Positions 1-7,105 of a DNA stretch of 64,000 bases are shown piece after piece. Both the position numbers and the translations under genes were made by a program. The notes beneath the pieces were generated by a model. The model ran no database searches. It had not been told where the DNA came from and saw only the letters and a program-made list of their open reading frames with translations. Numbering within the stretch: position 1 is the first letter of the stretch; every line of letters begins with the position of its first letter. The stretch lies in contig JAEUIQ010000001.1 in assembly GCA_016794985.1 (NCBI GenBank), forward strand, positions 45,658 to 109,657, written 5' to 3'. The DNA is from Planctomycetaceae bacterium (lineage in GTDB: Bacteria; Planctomycetota; Planctomycetia; Pirellulales; Pirellulaceae).

Positions 1-1
1 T

Positions 2-643
2 GCCCTGCAGCAAGGATTGAGAGTTCATCGACCGCTGGACCTCGTTTGCTCCATCGACCATGAGCTAGTGCCATTGGCCGATGATCTCCTCCATCGCCAA
101 CGAACAGGAATTGATCGGTTGCTGGCCGCCTGGTTTGCCTCGCAATTTTTGATCTCGCCGGCAACCCGGCAGTCCAGCCGCGGCACGATCGTCGTTGATG
201 TAGGCTCGGCGGTTACTGTCGATTGGGTCGATCCCGCGGGAGTGTTTCGCGGCGGCATGATCTATCCTGGCTTTCGGCTGTCGGCAACCGCCTTGCATCG
301 CGAAACTGCCGCACTGCCAATGGTCTCAGAAGTCTCGGGTGAACAAGCCCCGCCGCCGGTGGGCCGGGGCACGATTGGGGCAATGGAAGCCGGTTTGTTT
401 TGGAGCCAATGGGGCGGCTTGTGCGAGGCCATTGCCGCGCTCACAAGAGTCGCCGACGATCGGCCACCAATCGAAGTCGATCGTTCTCCATTGCCAACGT
501 CTGCTCCGGCAGTCGTTGTCACCGGTGGTGGTGTCCAAGCCTTTGCCAAGTTGCTCCCGTCGGAGTGGTTGTGGGAACCGGATTTGATGCCGAAAGCGAT
601 CTTAACGCTGGCGGAGCAAATCAGCAAAGAGCGAGCGCGATGA
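2..643 (+). CDS. coaX: Type III pantothenate kinase, 5'-truncated by window edge
   Basis: Type III pantothenate kinase phosphorylates pantothenate in the first step of coenzyme A synthesis, in the cytosol. The frame is open from base 2 with no credible start (the TTG at 17 lies inside conserved sequence), so the gene begins before the window; about 210 residues are present against a usual 250-260. Visible family motifs are VVDVGSAVTVDWV followed by GVFRGGMIYPG (substrate/ASKHA core), and GRGTIGAMEAGLFWS (the usual GTxxA-x-G segment), then VVTGGG near the C-terminus. The N-terminal DxGNT phosphate loop lies outside the window. Its TGA stop overlaps the ATG of the next gene (ATGA), implying translational coupling. 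Confidence 0.85.
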   Translation, partial: ALQQGLRVHRPLDLVCSIDHELVPLADDLLHRQRTGIDRLLAAWFASQFLISPATRQSSRGTIVVDVGSAVTVDWVDPAGVFRGGMIYPGFRLSATALHRETAALPMVSEVSGEQAPPPVGRGTIGAMEAGLFWSQWGGLCEAIAALTRVADDRPPIEVDRSPLPTSAPAVVVTGGGVQAFAKLLPSEWLWEPDLMPKAILTLAEQISKERAR

Positions 644-2058
644 TGGAATCCGCATTGCACTCGATCGACCACCCTCCCTCGACCGTTCGCCGTTTGACTG
701 GCTCTCAAGCTGCCGCGATTGCTGTATTCGAACTGCACGGTCCCCGTTCGATGGAAGTCGCCGCAGCGCACCTGCGCTTTCGCAACCATAAACCGCTGGA
801 CGAACAGCCCTGGAATCGCATTGCCTTTGGCTTTTGGAAACACCCGCTGTCCAATGCCGAAAGAGATGGTTCGGTCGCGAATCCGCACGAAGAAGATGTC
901 GTCTTTTGCCGGACAGGAGCCAACGACGCTGAACTTCACACTCACGGCAGTTCGGCGGTCGCCAAGTCGATCTTCGGAGCGTTTCGTCGAGCCGGAGTGA
1001 CCGTCGTAGAGGAAGATGACGACGGGCCCGCGACCGGGATTTCACACCCAGGCTTCATTGGTCCGCTTCGCCCGCGGGAAGAAGTGATTCGCCTCTTGGA
1101 ACCGTCTTGGTGGGAAACGGCTGGCTTGCCAGTTGAGCCCCGTTCGTGGCCTCCGCAATTCGTCAGCAAACTATCACGAGCTCAACTTCCCGAGCGACTC
1201 TTCGCCGAACCCCGGGCCCCAGAATTTCATGAGGTTCGATCCGATGCTTCTCAAACGGACGCGAACATCGACAACAGCCTGCAGCAGCTACAGAACCTCG
1301 CCTATTTCCACTTGTGTAGAGCAAAAGCCCATGTAGTCGGGCGTTTGTTGTGGCGCCAAGTTCAAGGCGCCCTGCTGCTTCGCTTGTGGAACATCGCCGA
1401 CCAACTTCAGTCGCAACCGGCTCTGGCCAAAACAAACTTGGACCAGTTGTTGGCGACTTGGTCGTTTGGACGATTTTTGAGTCGCGATATTCAAGTGCTG
1501 GTGACCGGCGCACCCAACGTCGGAAAAAGTAGCTTGATCAATGCCCTTTTGGGATACGAACGCAGCGTGGTCTCAGACACGCCGGGAACCACGCGAGACT
1601 TGGTAGGGCAGTCCACCGCCATTGCTGGATGGCAATTCCGTTTGCTCGACTCGGCTGGCTTGCGACAAACGAATGACGACTTGGAAGAGCAAGGGATTCG
1701 CCGCGTCGCCCTAGCTCAGCGAGAAGCCGATCTGATCTTGAAAGTGAGGTCGGCGGATCAACCCGATGAGAATCGTGACTCGCCAAGTGCAGACCAAAAT
1801 GTTATTCATGTTTGCAATAAAGTCGACTTGCTGGGCGGGAATCGTACCGCGAGCCCCGAATTGGAACCGGGATCGATCCTCGTTTCCGCCACAACCCGAC
1901 AGGGCATAGACGATTTGATGTCGTCGATGGTGAATGCTGTAATGCCCGGCGAAACAATCCTCGAATTAACCCAATCCGCCCAAACCGCCGCCGTCGTTTT
2001 TGCCCCGGAAGTATACGAGTGGTTGTCAAAGTGGCGATCGCAGATCGCGACTGCCTAA
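640..2058 (+). CDS. Divergent MnmE/TrmE-like GTPase lacking the C-terminal catalytic tail
   Basis: This is related to MnmE, the GTPase that with MnmG modifies the tRNA wobble uridine. The G domain is intact: GAPNVGKSSLINAL (P-loop), TPGTTRD (G2), DSAG (G3), NKVDLL (G4) and a G5-like SATTRQG. The N-terminal part has the MnmE start pattern (TGSQAAAIAVFELHGP) but the folate-binding stretch is poorly conserved (DVVFCRTG, ELHTHG). The protein stops at 472 residues without the C-terminal helical segment and the invariant (F)CxGK motif that carries the catalytic cysteine. ATG 640 overlaps the coaX stop, and a further ATG follows at 643. It is either a degenerate MnmE or a paralogue doing another GTPase job; a canonical copy may exist elsewhere. 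Confidence 0.75.
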   Translation: MMESALHSIDHPPSTVRRLTGSQAAAIAVFELHGPRSMEVAAAHLRFRNHKPLDEQPWNRIAFGFWKHPLSNAERDGSVANPHEEDVVFCRTGANDAELHTHGSSAVAKSIFGAFRRAGVTVVEEDDDGPATGISHPGFIGPLRPREEVIRLLEPSWWETAGLPVEPRSWPPQFVSKLSRAQLPERLFAEPRAPEFHEVRSDASQTDANIDNSLQQLQNLAYFHLCRAKAHVVGRLLWRQVQGALLLRLWNIADQLQSQPALAKTNLDQLLATWSFGRFLSRDIQVLVTGAPNVGKSSLINALLGYERSVVSDTPGTTRDLVGQSTAIAGWQFRLLDSAGLRQTNDDLEEQGIRRVALAQREADLILKVRSADQPDENRDSPSADQNVIHVCNKVDLLGGNRTASPELEPGSILVSATTRQGIDDLMSSMVNAVMPGETILELTQSAQTAAVVFAPEVYEWLSKWRSQIATA

Positions 2059-2116
2059 CACTTGAACAGTAAGGAATTGTCTGGAGATCAATTCGATGAG
2101 TTTTCTTGACGTACGG

Positions 2117-2186
2117 TCCCAACCCGAAGCATGAGCGAGATATTTTCCACGACGACTGGATCCCGCGCTCACGCTTCGGGATGGGA
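2117..2186. repeat. REP-like hairpin element, family A copy 1
   Basis: A long imperfect inverted repeat: the left arm (from 2117) carries CAACCCGAAGC and the right arm (to 2186) carries GCTTCGGGATGGG, giving a stem of about 22 pairs with few mismatches around a loop of about 25 bases. The same arms and a similar loop recur at 44971-45034, so this is a dispersed element rather than only a terminator. It lies just downstream of the MnmE-like gene. Confidence 0.7.
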
Positions 2187-2242
2187 TAGACGGAGGTTAT
2201 TCCCGGACTGTTCCTAGGTTCGGCGCTCAATACTGCAAATAA

Positions 2243-2288
2243 AAAAGGAAGGGTCCCTGCTCGCCGCAACAGGAACCCTTCGGTTTTT
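2243..2288. terminator. Probable bidirectional rho-independent terminator
   Basis: AAGGGTCCCTG (2249-2259) pairs with CAGGAACCCTT (2270-2280) with one C-A mismatch and a 10-base loop. A T-run follows at 2284-2288 on the plus strand, and an A-run precedes the stem at 2241-2246, which is a T-run on the minus strand. It can stop transcripts from the MnmE-like gene and from the minus-strand cutC side. Confidence 0.7.
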
Positions 2289-2452
2289 GGCTGCCCGATT
2301 TTTGGATTGTGTCCAAATCTCGGAGACCCACAGCCATTAGTAGGTATCGGAAACAAGTGTCGAGTTCCCTGACTAGATTTTTTGGCCGCGGCTCGACTGC
2401 TACAATCGCTACAACTTACCACGCGCCGTTCCGGCAATGCCGGCAGTGCCGG

Positions 2453-3196
2453 CTATTCCGCCGCGAGTTGATCCAGCAATCTTCGGGCGGCAATCAAATC
2501 GTTTGAATCCAAAGTACGAGTGTGATCATTGATCGCAAACCGAAATCTCGCGGCTTCATAACCTGGGTCGATGGCGGCCCGCGAAAACGTGCCATGGAAC
2601 TGCCGCAGGCCCAGTTTCCAAAGCGGAGCGATTGTTGTCGAGCGGATGCCGCTGCCTGCGATGATCTCGATTTTGTGCTCCGCTTTTTCTTGCATTGCTG
2701 CCAAACAATCCGCGCCACCCAGCGCCTCGGGTTGCTGACCTGAGCTAAGCACACGATCGACTTGGCAATCGATCAGTTGGTGGAGCGCTACCGACCAATC
2801 GGCTGCGAGGTCAAATGCTCGATGAAATACGAACTCGCGACCCACGATCAAAGCTCTCATGGCAGTCGTGCGACCAACATCGATGTTCCTGTCCGCATCC
2901 AACGCGCCAAACACGATGCCCGCCGCTCCCACACTTAACAGCCACTCCGTTTCGCGTTGGGCCGTGGTCCATTGGGCGTTTGTGTAACAGAAGCCGCCCG
3001 GTCGAGGTCGCACCATGACGACGACGGGAATCGACACGGCTGCCAAGACCTCTAGAACCAAGCCGGCGGATGGAGTGAGTCCGCCCAACGGCATGCCGCT
3101 ATTCAGTTCCAGACGGTCGGCTCCCGCCCGTTCGGCGGCGATGGCATCTTCGACGTCGGCCACCGCTACTTCAATCATTGGTCGAAGATTGGCCAT
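2453..3196 (-). CDS. cutC: CutC family protein (copper homeostasis)
   Basis: CutC proteins are small cytosolic TIM barrels historically tied to copper tolerance; their exact reaction is unsettled. Family motifs are clear: IEVAVADVEDAIAAERAGAD near the N-terminus, then RLELNSGMPLGGLTPSAG, VVMVRPRPGGFCYT, FHRAFD, and ILSSGQQPEA-type and IEIIAGSGI segments. The ATG at 3196 is preferred because AGGAGG lies 13 bases upstream; the longer frame begins with a TTG at 3229 and would place that ribosome site inside the gene. The length of about 247 residues is normal. No obvious operon partner: the sulfatase upstream ends 74 bases away. Confidence 0.85.
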   Translation of the reverse strand: MANLRPMIEVAVADVEDAIAAERAGADRLELNSGMPLGGLTPSAGLVLEVLAAVSIPVVVMVRPRPGGFCYTNAQWTTAQRETEWLLSVGAAGIVFGALDADRNIDVGRTTAMRALIVGREFVFHRAFDLAADWSVALHQLIDCQVDRVLSSGQQPEALGGADCLAAMQEKAEHKIEIIAGSGIRSTTIAPLWKLGLRQFHGTFSRAAIDPGYEAARFRFAINDHTRTLDSNDLIAARRLLDQLAAE

Positions 3197-3270
3197 ATTG
3201 TCGTCCCAGCCTCCTGCTTGACTTTTCAATCACGCCCGATTCAGCTCGTACCACTTTTATTGTACCAGCA

Positions 3271-5604
3271 TCACAACAAATCGACTCTTGTCGTAGCCAC
3301 GGTCGGGTCGTACACGCCGTTGGATTGGTACCCGCGCGCCGTGACGATGATTCGTCGCAGTCCGCTGCTGGGCAACGTGTAAACCCACGTCGCATAGGTC
3401 GGATCCGTTCCGGCAGTCAGGTTAGCGGGAATAAAACGATACCCAGATTGCCAAGCTTGGCCATCATAATAGAGGCCCGAATCGATGTCGCGAACAACCA
3501 CACGCACTTCGCGAATCGCACTTTCACCTTTAGTCCAGCCGCGAAATTCTACGGGCCGATTGCGACTCGAAACCGACTGGGCAGCGGTCGGAGTGGTAAT
3601 CGCCGTCGCGATCGCTTCTGTTTCAACGCGTAGATTACGGCGGAACACATCGGTTTGGAACTGCCCGGTTCGGTCGTAAACGCGCGCGGTCACATCAATT
3701 CGATATTCAGCACTGCCGCCTGGCGTGAAGTCGTAAGACCAGGAAGTCAAACTTGTATTGGTTGCCTTCAACGCAGCGCGAACTTGTGTGAACTGGCTCT
3801 GCCATCCGAAGCCGTTGTAGTATTGCAAGCCGATGGACCCGCCCGTTTGGCCTTGAGCCTGGCGAGTAATCACCAAGCGAACTTCAGAAACACCTTGGGT
3901 CGCTTCCGCGTAGCCTTTCAGCCGCACGCGTCGAAAAAAGAGCTCCCCATCATACAAAGGTGAGGCAATGGTGCCGCCAAAAGGACGAGAAGTCGGGCGA
4001 AAATCTACCAAAAGTCGGTCAAAAAGATTTCGTTCACCAGAGGTCAAATCTCCCCACCGGTTCTGCCGTTCTAACGGGTCAACCAAGAGGTCGTAATATT
4101 CGGTGGTTCCATCGGCCCACCGTGTCACTCGTTGATCAAAAAATCGCAAAGAATGATAAACACCTTCGTTGTCTTGGTATGCATGACCGAGCTTTTGATA
4201 ATGTTCCGTCAACACGCCCGTGGGTCGCCAATTGGTGGGGGACGGCACACCGCTGGTTCCCAGTAATGAATTCAGAGACAGACCATCGCCCGCAACTCGG
4301 GATGCCTGGCACAACTCCAAGATCGTCGGCATGACGTCCACATGAGATACCAAATGCGAACGTTCGACGCCTTGGGCGACTCCGACGCCCGGGCCCCACA
4401 TGACGAAAGGAACTCGAGTCGATAGATCGTAAGGCAATTGTTTGCCGATATGGCGTTGTTGACCCAACATGTAGCCGTTGTCAGAAGTAAAGATGATCAC
4501 GGTTCGTTGCAGCAACCCAGCTTCTTGTAGGTACTGGCGCAGCAGGCCGAACATGTCATCGCATGATTTCATCGCCAGCATTCGCTCGCGATACTCCTGA
4601 TCGGTCGCGGTAATGTCCTCCGGAGTCAACAAGGGAAGCTTTGCCAGATAGGGAGGCTTGCCGACAACGGTCGCTGGATTGAAATCGGAACGCCACGGCT
4701 GCCGCATATTGGGCCACCAATTTTGATAGCGCTGATCCAACGCCTGGCTGGTCGGTGAGTTGTGTGGAGCAAATGGGGCAAGGTAGAGCAAGAAAGGCTG
4801 TTGCGGTGAACGGATCAAGTGTTGATCAATCAATTGAATCGAATCGATAAACTCGATGTTGGTCCGATACTTCGACTGCAAATGGGGGCGATAGCGACTA
4901 GGGTACGAATTCGGATCGAGACTCGTCGATTGAACGAAAGACTCGCGATTCACTCCATTGCGTTGACTGAGGTAACGAGGGAAGTCGTAATAATTCCCAC
5001 CCAAGCTGGCGTAAAAGTCATCCCAACCCGGTGGACGGAGCTGCTGCCAACTTTGATTGGCCATGGGACTGAAGTTGCCATGCAGATACTTCCCGACCAT
5101 CATCGTGCGGTAACCCGCTTGCTTGGCGAAGTTAGCAAACTCTAGCTGCCGCCAATCGATTCGGGGCGCGTTCATTTGGATCGTCGACGGTAAGCCGATG
5201 TATTGATCAAAACTTCCCGGAAAACCGTTGCTAACGGACTCCGTTGGGACATGACTGCGAAAGCCGTGCTCTATCACATAGCGCCCCGTTAGCAAACTCG
5301 CTCGACTGGGACCACATAATGGCGAAGTGACATGGCAGTTGGTGAATCGAACTCCGTCGGCCGCCAATTGTTGCAGATTCGGCAAGACACCACTCGCTCG
5401 ACCATTGTCGAACAAGAACGTGTCCAGATCATCCACATTGATCAAGATCACGTTTGGTCGCTGTTGGTTTTGTCCCTGGGCTACGCCGGCGAAAATCACA
5501 CACCAGCAAATTGCAAACAGGATACCAAGGATTCTACTTGGGGTTGGGGAACATGGCATGGAAAGCTGCTTGCTAACGGGAAGAGAATGTGAAGTACGGA
5601 TCAT
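3271..5604 (-). CDS. Secreted sulfatase with two C-terminal beta modules
   Basis: Arylsulfatase-family hydrolase that removes sulfate esters, probably from algal polysaccharides. The N-terminal metal residues are in VILINVDDLD; the formylglycine signature is LCGPSRASLLTGR (CxPSR type, Cys about residue 97), so an external maturation enzyme is needed. C-terminal metal residues sit in FTSDNGY. A signal peptide (ILGILFAICWCVIFAGVAQG) precedes the catalytic domain. Beyond the catalytic part (after about residue 560) are two repeats of about 100 residues each, both containing a YYNG or YYDG...W pattern, likely Ig-like or carbohydrate-binding modules. Start is uncertain: ATG 5604 was chosen, but ATG 5559, directly before the signal peptide, is also possible. 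Confidence 0.85.
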   Translation of the reverse strand: MIRTSHSLPVSKQLSMPCSPTPSRILGILFAICWCVIFAGVAQGQNQQRPNVILINVDDLDTFLFDNGRASGVLPNLQQLAADGVRFTNCHVTSPLCGPSRASLLTGRYVIEHGFRSHVPTESVSNGFPGSFDQYIGLPSTIQMNAPRIDWRQLEFANFAKQAGYRTMMVGKYLHGNFSPMANQSWQQLRPPGWDDFYASLGGNYYDFPRYLSQRNGVNRESFVQSTSLDPNSYPSRYRPHLQSKYRTNIEFIDSIQLIDQHLIRSPQQPFLLYLAPFAPHNSPTSQALDQRYQNWWPNMRQPWRSDFNPATVVGKPPYLAKLPLLTPEDITATDQEYRERMLAMKSCDDMFGLLRQYLQEAGLLQRTVIIFTSDNGYMLGQQRHIGKQLPYDLSTRVPFVMWGPGVGVAQGVERSHLVSHVDVMPTILELCQASRVAGDGLSLNSLLGTSGVPSPTNWRPTGVLTEHYQKLGHAYQDNEGVYHSLRFFDQRVTRWADGTTEYYDLLVDPLERQNRWGDLTSGERNLFDRLLVDFRPTSRPFGGTIASPLYDGELFFRRVRLKGYAEATQGVSEVRLVITRQAQGQTGGSIGLQYYNGFGWQSQFTQVRAALKATNTSLTSWSYDFTPGGSAEYRIDVTARVYDRTGQFQTDVFRRNLRVETEAIATAITTPTAAQSVSSRNRPVEFRGWTKGESAIREVRVVVRDIDSGLYYDGQAWQSGYRFIPANLTAGTDPTYATWVYTLPSSGLRRIIVTARGYQSNGVYDPTVATTRVDLL

Positions 5605-5739
5605 AGACCGTCGGTCCCTTTCCGTCGTGAGTCCTACTTTAGTTGACCACATCTTTATCGGCAAGAATTTCGACGAACCGCGCCGCACTACCGCAGCGAA
5701 TTCAAGCAAACAAATGTTCATAACGACCGTTTTTTTCGT

Positions 5740-6780
5740 TTAGGGTCGTTGTTCCGTCATTCCCGATTGAATTTCCCGAAGCATTTTGTCGCGCTCGAGC
5801 GTTGGAAGCGATGCCGACAATGTTTCCGAAACTTGGCCGTCGGTCGGCAGTTTTTGGAAGTAGTCGGCCAATATCTGGGCCGTCTCCGGTTTAGAAAGAA
5901 GCGCCGAAACCCACCACCAACTCAGTGCGTAATCGGACTGTTTGAAGTCGGCAGGGTCGGTCAGCGCCTCCAAGCGCTCCAAGCGAAAGTCCGTTTGTCC
6001 AGCTCGGCGCAAGTTCTCCAAATGTGCCAGGTGGTCCGAATGTCGGCCCAGTTCGGGACGAGCCACTTCGAAATACTCCGCCAAGCCTTCATCCAGCCAT
6101 AATGGAATCGACGATCGAACACTGTGGAGATAGCCGTGGGTCAACTCGTGCCGCAAATCTGTGCCAACGTCATAAGTCCAACTGGCATAAACCTTCAATT
6201 CGTCGGCCGATTGGATGAAGTAAGCGCGGCGCTGCAAAATCGGGTCCCCGGTTTGCTTGACAATGCGAGCCAAATCTTGAGGACTGCGGTAGAGATAGAC
6301 CTGTATCGGTTCTGTGCCCGGTTCACAACGTAGCAACTTCAGCAGATCCGATCGCAAAGCGACCAAGTCTTCTAGCATTGGATGCGTCGGAGGCAAATAA
6401 AAGTTTGTGTGGACGACCAATTGGCCTCGCTCCAAGCGAAACGATTCGGGCGTCTCTAGTTCCGGATCCGCTTTGCCTACAGCGATTGGGCTCGAGTTGG
6501 AGTCCGACGCCAACCATGATCCCGAGTTTCGTACACTCGATTGTAAACAACCGCTGAACATCGCAGCCAAGACCACGATGATGCCCAATCGCGTTGTTCT
6601 TCCACCGCGCGTCGCGAGGTTCCATTCGCCGCTCGTCTTGCCATGGTTCAAGGTGTAACGGGCGCCATCGGTGTGTCGTCCGCTATTCCTCGAAAGCAGC
6701 GTTCTTTGTGATGGTCGCGGCCCATGAAATGTGCCTACCACCGCGCATCGTCGTTTGGGTCTGCTGTTATCGACCAACAT
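5740..6780 (-). CDS. Putative lipoprotein with gluzincin (HExxH...E) protease-like domain
   Basis: The mature part carries HELTHGYLH followed by WLDEGLAEYFE, the zinc-ligand pattern of the peptidase MA/DUF1570-like gluzincins, so a secreted zinc peptidase is likely; substrate unknown. A hydrophobic stretch LGIIVVLAAMFSGC reads as a lipoprotein signal with Cys in a lipobox-like position. The start is doubtful. ATG 6780 has AAGGA six bases upstream but gives an unusually long N-region of about 65 residues before the hydrophobic segment; a TTG at 6651 would give a normal signal peptide but has no visible ribosome site. The gene sits between the sulfatase and comEC, with no tight coupling to either. 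Confidence 0.65.
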   Translation of the reverse strand: MLVDNSRPKRRCAVVGTFHGPRPSQRTLLSRNSGRHTDGARYTLNHGKTSGEWNLATRGGRTTRLGIIVVLAAMFSGCLQSSVRNSGSWLASDSNSSPIAVGKADPELETPESFRLERGQLVVHTNFYLPPTHPMLEDLVALRSDLLKLLRCEPGTEPIQVYLYRSPQDLARIVKQTGDPILQRRAYFIQSADELKVYASWTYDVGTDLRHELTHGYLHSVRSSIPLWLDEGLAEYFEVARPELGRHSDHLAHLENLRRAGQTDFRLERLEALTDPADFKQSDYALSWWWVSALLSKPETAQILADYFQKLPTDGQVSETLSASLPTLERDKMLREIQSGMTEQRP

Positions 6781-7105
6781 TTCGCATCCTTGCGGTCTCA
6801 ACTCTACCAGCTCGTTCATCCGACCAGCATCCAGCAAGATCAACGACTGGGACTCCAGCGATCCCAGCAACACCGTCGACCGTGACGTCCATGTTGATGC
6901 AACGTCTCCCGATGACTAGGGATCGCCGCTTTCGTGTTGGCGTGGCCCAAGTCCGCCCTGTCCGTCGAGTCGGCAAGTTTACCCGAATCAACGAAAATCG
7001 CAAAACCCAATTGGACGGTGGATTACCAGCCCTGGGCGTCGGCGTACCGCCCATTTTCCGCACCAACCCCGGCCTCGCCGTTTTCCCTGGCTGCGCTGAG
7101 CCCTG
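6781..7105. other. Intergenic gap, no gene recognised
   Basis: Between the lipoprotein start and the comEC stop. Reading frames here lack family motifs and a convincing start. No hairpin terminator with a T-run was seen. Confidence 0.4.

Noticed and set aside
400..639. Upstream extension of the MnmE-like frame
   Set aside because: It overlaps coaX in another frame and its residues resemble no family; the ATGA junction at 640-643 is a better start.
262..945. 227-codon minus-strand open frame
   Set aside because: Antisense to coaX and the MnmE-like gene; composition typical of a shadow frame.
2433..2460. GC-rich short repeat of GCCGGC near the cutC stop
   Set aside because: Short and low complexity; not long enough to separate from chance in a GC-rich genome.
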